In this document: in pieces, positions 24,024 through 31,849 of the stretch
Layout of the letters: each line of letters starts with the position of its first letter
Numbering within the stretch: the stretch's first letter is position 1
Origin: Rickettsiales bacterium
GTDB lineage: Bacteria > Pseudomonadota > Alphaproteobacteria > Rickettsiales > UBA1997
Direction: 5' to 3'
DNA length: 59,567 nucleotides
NCBI GenBank assembly: GCA_947425005.1
Contig: CANDYP010000001.1
Coordinates: 1-59,567, forward strand
The notes under the pieces: generated by a model
What the model was told of the DNA's origin: nothing
The model's database searches: none
The model's input: the letters and a program-made list of their open reading frames with translations, nothing else
Translations under genes and position numbers: made by a program

Positions 24024-25004
24024 ATGGAAAAATTCGAATTCGAAGTTGCTGAAAATGAAGATGGAATAAGGCTCGACAAATTTTTAACTGAAAAATTTTC
24101 AGCAATAAAACCAGAAATTAATCGCACCAAAATCCAAAATTTGATTGAGAGAGAAATGGTGTTGGATGAGAAGGGCAAGGCCATCAGCGCTCCTTCGCAA
24201 AAAACTAAAATTGGTCAAAAATTTTCTGTCTCAACGCTCGATCCCAAACCTTCACACCTGACTGCACGCGAAATTCCCTTCGAAATTATTTTCGAAGACG
24301 ACGATCTTTTGGTGATTAACAAACCCGCCGGGCTCACGGTTCATCCCGGTACGGGCAATCAAGACAACACTTTGGTCAATGCGCTTTTATTCACGCACCA
24401 AAACAAACTTTCTTCAATTAGCGGCGAATTTCGTCCGGGCATTGTGCACCGCTTGGACAAGGATACGTCTGGTCTGATGCTGGTTGCCAAAAATGATTTT
24501 ACTCACCAAATCCTCAGCCAAAAACTTCAAGACCGCGAAATTAAAAGAAGCTACCTGACCTTTATTTTCGGCTGCGCGATACCCCCACGAGGTATGATTA
24601 ATAAGAACATCGTGCGTTCACGGATTAATCGTTTGAAGATGTCGATTTCACGAACTTACGGGCGCGAGGCGATTACCAATTACGAAACCAAAGAAGTGTT
24701 CTGCGACGGCTTTGCCAGCATGTTGGAGTGCAAATTGCAAACCGGTAGAACTCACCAAATTCGTGTCCATTTAGAATCAATCAAACATTCATTAATCGGC
24801 GATCAGCTTTACAATTCTTGCAAAAAAATTATTCCATCCCACTTGCCAATCGAAGCAAAAAATTTCATTAAAGAATTCCCGCGCCAAGCCCTGCACTCCT
24901 ACAAAATCAGCTTCCTCCACCCCCGCAGCAACGAAGAAATGACTTTTGAAATTGACCTTCCGGAAGATTTAAAATTATTAAAAACTTTTTTAACTAATTC
25001 TTAA
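24024..25004 (+). CDS. rluD: RluD-type 23S rRNA pseudouridine synthase
   Basis: Isomerises uridines in 23S rRNA, in E. coli U1911/1915/1917 in helix 69. The 326-aa protein has an N-terminal S4 RNA-binding domain (DGIRLDKFLTEKF...) and the RluA-type catalytic motif GIVHRLDKDTSGLMLVAK with the catalytic Asp near residue 145. INKPAGLTVHPGTG and LQTGRTHQIRVHL are also present. It could be RluC by activity; the length and motifs fit RluD best. It precedes a toxin-antitoxin pair that splits it from miaA. Confidence 0.88.
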   Translation: MEKFEFEVAENEDGIRLDKFLTEKFSAIKPEINRTKIQNLIEREMVLDEKGKAISAPSQKTKIGQKFSVSTLDPKPSHLTAREIPFEIIFEDDDLLVINKPAGLTVHPGTGNQDNTLVNALLFTHQNKLSSISGEFRPGIVHRLDKDTSGLMLVAKNDFTHQILSQKLQDREIKRSYLTFIFGCAIPPRGMINKNIVRSRINRLKMSISRTYGREAITNYETKEVFCDGFASMLECKLQTGRTHQIRVHLESIKHSLIGDQLYNSCKKIIPSHLPIEAKNFIKEFPRQALHSYKISFLHPRSNEEMTFEIDLPEDLKLLKTFLTNS

Positions 25005-25011
25005 ATTAGCC

Positions 25012-25254
25012 ATGACTGTAGAAGAAAAAATTAAAAAATTTTCACGAAAAGCAACTTTGCTTTCGGATGAAGAAATTTTGCGGAGAAAAAAATATCTCAG
25101 AAATTTTAGAGCGATTAGTGCTCTAGAGGGCTTTGCTACCTCGGCGCTTGATCAAGAAATTTTTGATTTATTAGTCTGTAACAAAATCTCTGCCAACGAT
25201 TACCTATCACTTTGCCAAGAAGTCACGCATGCAAAAACTAACCACAAAAACTAA
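25012..25254 (+). CDS. VbhA-like antitoxin of a Fic toxin
   Basis: An 80-aa helical protein directly before a Fic gene, matching the VbhA antitoxin class that blocks the Fic active site with an inhibitory helix carrying (S/T)xxxE(G/N). Here the segment is RAISALEGF, where the Ser is three, not four, residues before the Glu, so the motif is shifted by one. The last 26 bp overlap the Fic start. The module lies between rluD and miaA and looks like an insertion in a housekeeping run. Confidence 0.7.
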   Translation: MTVEEKIKKFSRKATLLSDEEILRRKKYLRNFRAISALEGFATSALDQEIFDLLVCNKISANDYLSLCQEVTHAKTNHKN

Positions 25255-25849
25255 CTCATATTTTAGCGATCAGGATCAAGATTACTCGGAAGGGTGTGGG
25301 GTGCTGAAGAATTTGCCACAAATTCAAAATCAAAATGAGTTAGAGGAGTTCGAAGACAAAGTCACAACTCTGCGACTGTTTGAGATGATTGAATACAGCG
25401 CTGATAAAAAAATTGATTTTGCTCTGTGGAAGCAAATTCACAAAATTTTATTTCGTGACGTTTATGAGTGGGCGGGAGAGGTAAGGAGCGTCCAGATGTC
25501 AAAAGGAAAAACAACATTTGCTCATCCTCAATTTATTGAGAGAGAAGGTAAGAAAATTTTTGAGAAATTGGCCGCAGAAAATTTTTTGCAGAATCTAAGT
25601 CACAATTCTTTTTGTGATCGCCTGGCCTATTATCACACCGAACTGAATGCCCTGCATCCTTTTCGCGAAGGTAACGGCAGAACTCTAAAACTTCTTTTGA
25701 ATGAATTGGCGCAAAGAAATGATTTTTACATTGCATGGGAAAGTGCAGTGGTTGGTGTGGAAAATTATCTTGCGGCAACCATCAAAGCACACGAAGGAAA
25801 TCAGGATTTATTGTTAGAATTTTTTGAAAAAATTGTAGTCAAAAAATGA
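25229..25849 (+). CDS. fic: Fic-domain AMP-transferase toxin
   Basis: Fic enzymes transfer AMP (or another nucleotide part) to a target protein hydroxyl. The 206-aa VbhT-like protein has the N-terminal GVLKNLPQIQNQNELEEFE segment, the beta-hairpin flap region VRSVQMSKGKTTFAHPQFIE, and the active-site motif HPFREGNGRTLK. Catalytic His, acidic residue and GNGR are intact. The second Arg of the canonical HPFx[D/E]GNGRxxR is Lys here, which could lower triphosphate binding. Its stop overlaps the miaA start (ATGA), so toxin and miaA translation are linked. Confidence 0.88.
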   Translation: MQKLTTKTNSYFSDQDQDYSEGCGVLKNLPQIQNQNELEEFEDKVTTLRLFEMIEYSADKKIDFALWKQIHKILFRDVYEWAGEVRSVQMSKGKTTFAHPQFIEREGKKIFEKLAAENFLQNLSHNSFCDRLAYYHTELNALHPFREGNGRTLKLLLNELAQRNDFYIAWESAVVGVENYLAATIKAHEGNQDLLLEFFEKIVVKK

Positions 25850-26742
25850 CCAGAAAAATTCTTATTATTTCAGGACCGACTGCTTCGGGGAAGTCGGATT
25901 TGGCGTTGAGATTGGCAGGTGAAAGGGATGTTGCGATTATTAATGCGGATTCGTTGCAGATTTATCAAGGCTTGCCGATTCTGTCTTCGCAGCCGTCAGA
26001 ACAAGAGTTCAAAAAAGTAAAACATCTTTTGTATTCACATTTTTTGCCGAATGAAACTTCGTCGGTAGGCATTTGGTTAAAGCTTGTGAAAGCAAGTGTG
26101 GAAGAGGCTGAGCGCGCAGGAAAATTGCCGGTAATTGTTGGTGGCAGTGGGATGTACATTTCAAAATTAGTTGAGGGAATTTCCGAAATTCCCGAGATTT
26201 CTGAAGCGATTCGAAAAGATGCGCGTGAACTTTTTGACGAGATGGGCGAGGAAGAGTTTCGCAAAAGATTGCTTGATCTTGGTGAAGATGAAATACTCGA
26301 CAAGCAGCGCCTAATCAGGGCTTACGAGGTTTTGCAGCAAACCGGAAAATCGATTTTTTGGTGGCGTGAGCAGCCGCTAAAAAAGATTTTGCCCGAGGCG
26401 AATTTCCTTCACGTGAACTTAAATTTGGATCGCAAAAAACTTTACGAAAATTGTAATTTGCGTTTTGAAAAGATGTTGAAGTGTGGTGCTTTTGAAGAGG
26501 TGCAAAGCCTGATCAATCAAGGTGTGAACGATGAAATGCAAATCACTAAAACTTTAGGATTTTGTGAGATTCGAGATTTTTTAAATCAAAGAATTTCGCG
26601 CGAAAAAATGATTGAGTTGGCCACGCAGAAAACTCGCAATTACGCCAAAAGGCAAATGACCTGGTTTCGGCATCAGTTGCCGGGGAAGGTTGTGTGTAGC
26701 GACTACAAACAGGCTTTAAATTTTCTGCAAAATGAAATTTAA
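25846..26742 (+). CDS. miaA: tRNA dimethylallyltransferase
   Basis: Transfers a dimethylallyl group to A37 of UNN-decoding tRNAs. The 298-aa protein has the P-loop ISGPTASGKSDLAL, INADSLQIYQGLPILSSQP (catalytic DSxQ), the substrate segment VGGSGMYIS, and C-terminal QITKTLGFCEI and QKTRNYAKRQMTWFRHQ. It overlaps fic by 4 bp upstream and recO by 11 bp downstream. Confidence 0.95.
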   Translation: MTRKILIISGPTASGKSDLALRLAGERDVAIINADSLQIYQGLPILSSQPSEQEFKKVKHLLYSHFLPNETSSVGIWLKLVKASVEEAERAGKLPVIVGGSGMYISKLVEGISEIPEISEAIRKDARELFDEMGEEEFRKRLLDLGEDEILDKQRLIRAYEVLQQTGKSIFWWREQPLKKILPEANFLHVNLNLDRKKLYENCNLRFEKMLKCGAFEEVQSLINQGVNDEMQITKTLGFCEIRDFLNQRISREKMIELATQKTRNYAKRQMTWFRHQLPGKVVCSDYKQALNFLQNEI

Positions 26743-27475
26743 CGACGAAGGAATAATCATCAGCTTAAAAAAATACGGAGAAAATTCTTTGATCGTGAAA
26801 GTTTTTTCGCGCCATCACGGAATTTACAGAGGCTTCGTCAAGTCAGTTAGATCAAGCAAAGACAAGACTATTTTCCAAATCGGAAATCTAATTACCTTCG
26901 AACATCGTGCCCGTATTGAAGAAAATCTCGGGCAATTTTTTAGTGCGGATTTAGCCAAAAGTTACTGCTCGAAAATGATGTTTGACAAGTTGCGACTCGA
27001 TTGCGTCAGATCAATATTTTCAATCATCGACAGTGTTTTTTTGGAAAGAGAAAATCACGAAATGCTTTTCAAAAAGTTGCAGGAATTTTTGCAAAAATTA
27101 GCCGACGACAATTCACAGAAAACAGATTTTCTGGCCGACTACATCAAGCTGGAATTAAAGATTTTAAAAACTCTGGGCTACGGCATCGACCTCTCTTCCT
27201 GCGCCGTTACCGATTCAACAATTAACCTCGCTTTTGTTTCGCCGAAATCAGCGCGGGCAGTCACTTCTGAAGTGGGCGAGCCTTACAAACACAAACTCTT
27301 GAAGCTGCCAAATTTTTTAGTTGAGGATGTTAAGTGTGACGAAAATCACCTGCTCGACGGCTTGCGTTTGAGCGGATATTTTTTGGAGAAATTTATTTTT
27401 GAAGAGAGGAGCGCGGCGGAGAAAAAGCAGCAGTTTGTTTACCGGGAGAGTATTGCGAAGTCGCTTTGTTTTTAA
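26732..27475 (+). CDS. recO: DNA repair protein RecO
   Basis: Mediates RecA loading and strand annealing in RecFOR recombination. The 247-aa protein shows the N-terminal OB fold (DEGIIISLKKYGENSLIVKVFSRHHGIYRGFVKSVR) and the helical C-terminal domain (LELKILKTLGYGIDLSSCAVT). The zinc-binding Cys residues seen in some RecO proteins are incomplete. It ends a co-directional run from metG and abuts the convergent prepilin peptidase gene by 0 bp. Confidence 0.88.
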   Translation: MKFNDEGIIISLKKYGENSLIVKVFSRHHGIYRGFVKSVRSSKDKTIFQIGNLITFEHRARIEENLGQFFSADLAKSYCSKMMFDKLRLDCVRSIFSIIDSVFLERENHEMLFKKLQEFLQKLADDNSQKTDFLADYIKLELKILKTLGYGIDLSSCAVTDSTINLAFVSPKSARAVTSEVGEPYKHKLLKLPNFLVEDVKCDENHLLDGLRLSGYFLEKFIFEERSAAEKKQQFVYRESIAKSLCF

Positions 27476-28285
27476 TTAAAAAATCAACGATCCCAACATC
27501 TCTACCGGATTCATTTTTTCGCCAAACAGCATGCAGACATAAAGCGCGACGCAGAGGGCGGGGGCGAAGGGGAAGGTTTTGTCTCTTTTAACTTTCTGCC
27601 AAATCACTCCAAAAATGGCGCCGAGCAGGCCGTTGAGCAGCATGAAAAGTAAGAAGCCATTCATTCCCAGCAGCAATCCTGCAATGAAAAAAAACTTAAT
27701 GTCGTCCACTCCGATGGCTTCAATATCAGCGGTGAAATAAAAAAATCCTAACATCAGCAAGCCAAATCCAGTGTAGATGAAAGCTGCTTTCACATTGATT
27801 AAAGCGCCGTCAACTCCGACGTCGTAAATGCGTAAAATAATTACTAAAATTGCTAAAAAATATTGGACGGAATCGGGAATGAAATAATGCTCCAGATCAA
27901 TGATGGAGATGGTGAAGAGGGTGGCGGTGATGAGACAAAGCAGAATCATTCTTGCATCAAATTTTTGTCCGCAGGCGAAAAAAATTATTAGAAAAGTTAC
28001 GGCAAATCCCACTTCAATTAAAGGGTAACGCGTCGAAATTTTGGCTAGGCAATTGCTGCATTTGCCGCGCTGGAATATCCAAGAAAGTAGCGGAATTAAA
28101 TTGCGAGCTTTGAGTGCGGTGCCACATTTGGGGCACTCGGAACGTGCAGCAGTCAGTGATTGTTTGGTGGCTAAGCGATGGCTAATAAAGCTGGCGAAAG
28201 ATCCGAGAATCATTCCGAAAACAGCGACCAGAGAAAGTTGCGCAGCAAAAGAAAGTTGGTTGTTTAAAATAGAGAAAAAATCCAT
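27476..28285 (-). CDS. Type IV prepilin-like leader peptidase
   Basis: An inner-membrane aspartyl protease that cleaves and N-methylates type IV pilin-like precursors. The 269-aa protein has about eight hydrophobic segments, the N-terminal GSFASFISHRL, two CxxC pairs (CPKCG, CSNC), and the first catalytic Asp in IDLEHYFIPD. The second motif, normally GxGD, reads GVDD here: the Asp is kept but the Gly is replaced. No pilin, GspE or GspF gene lies nearby, so its substrate is outside the window. Confidence 0.9.
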   Translation of the reverse strand: MDFFSILNNQLSFAAQLSLVAVFGMILGSFASFISHRLATKQSLTAARSECPKCGTALKARNLIPLLSWIFQRGKCSNCLAKISTRYPLIEVGFAVTFLIIFFACGQKFDARMILLCLITATLFTISIIDLEHYFIPDSVQYFLAILVIILRIYDVGVDGALINVKAAFIYTGFGLLMLGFFYFTADIEAIGVDDIKFFFIAGLLLGMNGFLLFMLLNGLLGAIFGVIWQKVKRDKTFPFAPALCVALYVCMLFGEKMNPVEMLGSLIF

Positions 28286-28365
28286 GTCGATGATTGATTG
28301 TTTTGAATCGGGCGGGGAAAATCATTGTTGGGTATAGCAGTGCCAACCTCTCCAAAATCAATATT

Positions 28366-29361
28366 ATGAGCTCCCCAAAAACAAGCTTTAAGATCTGTCT
28401 GGCGATTCTTTTGTGCGCGTTGTGCATTGCCTGCAACAGCAAAACGGCAACGGTCGTTAATCGCAGCAAAAACTTTTACGGCAAATATAACGCCTTCAAT
28501 AAAGACAAATATCGCAACTCGGGTAAGAAAAATTCTGGGACAAATTCGAGGCTGACAAATCATCAAATTGAAGTTGGGAATGACGAAACCATTTACAAAA
28601 TTTCTAAAAAATATCAGGTGCCGCTGCGTGATTTAATCAAACAGAATAATCTGGCGGCCCCTTACAAACTCAGCGCCGGCACCAAGTTAATAATTCCGGC
28701 GCCTTCGTATCACGAAGTAGAATCAGGCGACACAATTTACTCGATCGCGCGCAATTACAAAATGAATATTGAGAGTTTGGTGGAGCTAAATGATCTCAAA
28801 GCACCTTACGTACTGGTGGTTGGACGAAGAATCAGAGTTACAAAATTTGTCAGCGAAGATAGCGCGGTTGTGACGGCGGGGTCAAAGAAATCTGAAAAAT
28901 TAAACGAACAGGCAAGCGAACAAGTTGAGCAGTCAGAAGAGAAGTCCGGCCCGTCAAGTTTTATCGAAAAAACTTTGGATAAATTTAATCATTTTTCCTG
29001 GCCAATTTATGGCGAAGTGATTTCAAAATTCGGACCAAAAAGTGGCGGGCTTTACAATGACGGCATCAATATCAAAGCTGCCGAAGGTGATGCCGTAAAG
29101 GCTGCCGAAGATGGTGTGGTTTCTTACGCGGGCAATGAGTTGAAGGGTTACGGTAATTTAGTAATCGTAAAACATTCTGGCGGTTGGATCACAGCTTACG
29201 CGCATTTGTCTAAAATTTCTGTGAAGCGCGGCCAAAAAGTTACTAAATTGGGTAAAATTGGTGAGGTGGGATCCAGCGGCAATGTTGGCTCGCCACAACT
29301 TTACTTCGGTCTAAGAAAAGGCCGCGATGCGGTGAATCCTGAAAATTATTTAACGAAATAA
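28366..29361 (+). CDS. DipM/NlpD-like LysM and degenerate LytM (M23) lipoprotein
   Basis: A 331-aa envelope lipoprotein. The signal peptide has a lipobox ending LCALCIAC-NSK, and I start at the ATG at 28366 (MSSPKTSFKICLAIL). Two LysM repeats follow (IEVGNDETIYKISKKY..., EVESGDTIYSIARNY...), then a Ser/Glu/Lys-rich linker and a LytM domain. The zinc ligands are lost: the HxGxD position reads YNDGIN, and the HLHF position reads PQLYFG. As in DipM, EnvC and NlpD it should bind peptidoglycan and activate an amidase rather than cut it. ftsY starts 1 bp downstream. Confidence 0.9.
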   Translation: MSSPKTSFKICLAILLCALCIACNSKTATVVNRSKNFYGKYNAFNKDKYRNSGKKNSGTNSRLTNHQIEVGNDETIYKISKKYQVPLRDLIKQNNLAAPYKLSAGTKLIIPAPSYHEVESGDTIYSIARNYKMNIESLVELNDLKAPYVLVVGRRIRVTKFVSEDSAVVTAGSKKSEKLNEQASEQVEQSEEKSGPSSFIEKTLDKFNHFSWPIYGEVISKFGPKSGGLYNDGINIKAAEGDAVKAAEDGVVSYAGNELKGYGNLVIVKHSGGWITAYAHLSKISVKRGQKVTKLGKIGEVGSSGNVGSPQLYFGLRKGRDAVNPENYLTK

Positions 29362-29362
29362 A

Positions 29363-30289
29363 ATGGCGCTTTTTAGTTTTTTCTCCAAGTCCAGGCGGGA
29401 TGAAGAGTCGGCAAAATCTTCGAAAATTTCTGCCGCGATTACGCAAATTTTTAGTCACAAAAAAATTGATTCGGAACTGCTGGATGAGCTGGAGGAAAGC
29501 CTGATCATTGCTGACATCGGCGCTGAAACCGCGATGCAGATTGTAGGAAATTTTCGGGTCAAAAAATTTCACAAAAACATTACTGTGGAAGAGGTGCAAA
29601 ATTTTTTAATCGAAGAGATCGAAAAAATTTTATTACCTTGTCAGAAGGCTCTGGAGTTGGATTCCGATTCTAAGCCCAAAGTAATAATTTTTAACGGCGT
29701 GAACGGCGCGGGCAAAACTACCACGATTGGCAAAGTGGCAAATAATCTCAAAAACCAAGGCAAGAAAGTTACGATTGCCGCTTGCGACACCTTCAGGGCC
29801 GCGGCTTCACAGCAATTAGAAATTTGGGCTGATCGCGTGGGCTGTGAAATTGTGGTGGCAACAAAAGATGGCGAAGATCCGGCAGCAGTGGCACATCGGG
29901 CTTACAATATTGCCAAAAATAATGACTCGGATTTTCTGTTGGTGGACACAGCGGGACGCCTACAGAATAAGCAGAATCTGATGGATGAGCTTAAAAAAAT
30001 TAACACGGTTTTGAAAAAAATCGACGCCACTGCGCCCCACGAAAATCTCTTAATTTTGGATGCGACAATCGGCCAAAACGCCAAACAGCAGCTGGAAGTC
30101 TTCAATCAAATTGTCGGCATTACCGGCCTAGTAATCACCAAACTAGATGGCTCCGCTAAAGGCGGAATCGTCGTCGCCCTAGCCGACAAATACAAAAAAC
30201 CCATCTACGCCATCGGCCTCGGCGAAAAAATCGAAGACCTGCAAGAGTTCGACGCCAAGAGCTTCGCGAGGAGTTTGGTGGGGAGTTAA
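29363..30289 (+). CDS. ftsY: SRP receptor GTPase FtsY
   Basis: Docks SRP-ribosome complexes at the inner membrane. The 308-aa protein has the N domain (KIDSELLDELEESLIIADIGAETAM) and the G domain with GVNGAGKTTTIGK, DTFRAAASQQLEIW, VDTAGRLQNK, TKLDGSAKGG and YAIGLGEKIEDLQEF. The N-terminal acidic A domain of E. coli FtsY is reduced to about 20 residues. The stop overlaps the stop region of convergent trpE by 4 bp. Confidence 0.95.
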   Translation: MALFSFFSKSRRDEESAKSSKISAAITQIFSHKKIDSELLDELEESLIIADIGAETAMQIVGNFRVKKFHKNITVEEVQNFLIEEIEKILLPCQKALELDSDSKPKVIIFNGVNGAGKTTTIGKVANNLKNQGKKVTIAACDTFRAAASQQLEIWADRVGCEIVVATKDGEDPAAVAHRAYNIAKNNDSDFLLVDTAGRLQNKQNLMDELKKINTVLKKIDATAPHENLLILDATIGQNAKQQLEVFNQIVGITGLVITKLDGSAKGGIVVALADKYKKPIYAIGLGEKIEDLQEFDAKSFARSLVGS

Positions 30290-31809
30290 ATAAATTCGCT
30301 GATTTTTTCGCAAGCCTTCACCAATCCCAAGGCTTTGTTGATGCATTCTTGGTATTCGGATTTGGGGTTGGAGTCGAAGACTACGCCGGCGCCGGCTTGG
30401 AGGTAGATTTTGCCGTCTTTAATTAGAGCGGATCTTAGGGTGATGCAGGTTTCCATGTCGCCGTTGCTGGCGAAATAGCCGACGCAGCCGGCGTAAAAGC
30501 TGCGTTTTACTTTCTCAATTTCTTCGATGATTTCCATGGCGCGGATTTTGGGGGCGCCGCTGACAGTGCCGGCGGGGAAGCCGGAGATCAGGGCGTCGAG
30601 AGCGTCTAAATCGTCGCGCAAAATTCCTTCGACGTTGGAAGAGATGTGCATTACGTGGGAGTAATTTTCGATTACCATTTTTTCGGTGACGGTGACGGTG
30701 CCCTCCTTGGAGACCCGTCCGGCGTCGTGGCGGCCCAGGTCGATCAGCATTAGATGTTCAGCGATTTCCTTTTCGTCGCGCAATAATTCTGCCGCGATTT
30801 TTTTGTCTTCTTCTAAATTTTTTCCTCTTTTGCGAGTGCCAGCAAGTGGCCGCACTGTAATCTTGCGGTCTTTTGACGAGACCATGATTTCAGGGCTGGA
30901 GCCGATTAAACAGAAGTCGGGAAATTTTAAATAAAATAAAAATGGCGAAGGGTTGACCGAGCGCAGAGCGCGGTAAAAAGCGAATTCCGGCAGGTTTTTG
31001 TCGAAGGTGGAAGTGAATCTTTGTGACGGTAAAACTTGAAAAATGTCGCCGTCAGTAATGTAGCTTTTGGCTTTTTCGACGGCGGCGCAATATTCGGATT
31101 CGGAATAGTTTGAAGTGAAATCGAATTTGGTTTCAGCCTTGATTGGCAAGGCCTGGTAAGGTTTTTGTAGCGCGGTTTCAATCAAAGAAATTTTGGCAAT
31201 TGTGGCCTCAAAAATTTCGGCGGCGTCATTTTTTTTGTCGTGAAAAACTGGTGCACAAATTAAAGCGCAGTCGAAGAGATTGTCGAAAATAATCAGAATT
31301 TGCGGGCGGATGAAAATGCTGTCGGGGATTTTAAAATCTTCCGCCAGGCCTTGATCCGAGATCTTCTCCATCAAGCGCACCATGTCGTAGGACATGTAGC
31401 CAAAAATTCCGGCGCATACCCCGGGTAGGTATCCCGAGATGTAATTTAATTGTCCCCAATCGATTTTAGAATTTTGAATTAATTGGCGTAAATTCAAAAT
31501 CGGATTGCCGGATTCTGGCGTAAAGTTTTGGGGATTTTTGGCGAAGTTGGAATTGATTGAAGACTCTTCGCCGCTGCATTTCCACACTAAATCCGGCATT
31601 AAGCCAATGACGGAAAAGCGACCTTTGTTGTTACCTTTTTCGGCGGATTCGAAAAGAAAACTGTGGTTAGTTTCTTGGGGGAGGTGTTGCGAAAGTTTGA
31701 GTGAGGCTAGAACTGGCGTGATTGTGTCGGCAGGGATTTTTTTGTACAAAACCGTGGAGCCGGTGTTTTGTAGGGTTTGGAGGAATTGGGATTTGTTGAA
31801 ATTGTACAT
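30286..31809 (-). CDS. trpE: Anthranilate synthase component I
   Basis: Makes anthranilate from chorismate as the first step of tryptophan synthesis. The 507-aa protein has the N-terminal regulatory region (SFLFESAEKG with the Trp-binding LLES-like segment) and the chorismate-binding domain: VLPSQRF, FCLIGSSPEIMV, RPLAGTRKRGKNLEED, HLMLIDLGRHDAGRV, SHVMHISSNVEG, FPAGTVSGAPKIRAMEII, and AGAGVVFDSNPKSEYQE. RHDAG replaces the usual RNDxG. trpG is not adjacent. Downstream of ppiD on the same strand, as in many alphaproteobacteria. It could act in p-aminobenzoate synthesis, but the length favours TrpE. Confidence 0.93.
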   Translation of the reverse strand: MYNFNKSQFLQTLQNTGSTVLYKKIPADTITPVLASLKLSQHLPQETNHSFLFESAEKGNNKGRFSVIGLMPDLVWKCSGEESSINSNFAKNPQNFTPESGNPILNLRQLIQNSKIDWGQLNYISGYLPGVCAGIFGYMSYDMVRLMEKISDQGLAEDFKIPDSIFIRPQILIIFDNLFDCALICAPVFHDKKNDAAEIFEATIAKISLIETALQKPYQALPIKAETKFDFTSNYSESEYCAAVEKAKSYITDGDIFQVLPSQRFTSTFDKNLPEFAFYRALRSVNPSPFLFYLKFPDFCLIGSSPEIMVSSKDRKITVRPLAGTRKRGKNLEEDKKIAAELLRDEKEIAEHLMLIDLGRHDAGRVSKEGTVTVTEKMVIENYSHVMHISSNVEGILRDDLDALDALISGFPAGTVSGAPKIRAMEIIEEIEKVKRSFYAGCVGYFASNGDMETCITLRSALIKDGKIYLQAGAGVVFDSNPKSEYQECINKALGLVKACEKISEFI

Positions 31810-31849
31810 CGGGGGCTTTCCGTCACGAATTAAAATTCACGAATTCAAA

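Noticed and set aside
31810..31849. Trp attenuator before trpE, and a possible G-rich element relic (GGGGGCTTTCCGTCACG)
   Set aside because: The trpE-ppiD gap is only 40 bp with no Trp codon leader; the resemblance to the element end is too short and gapped.
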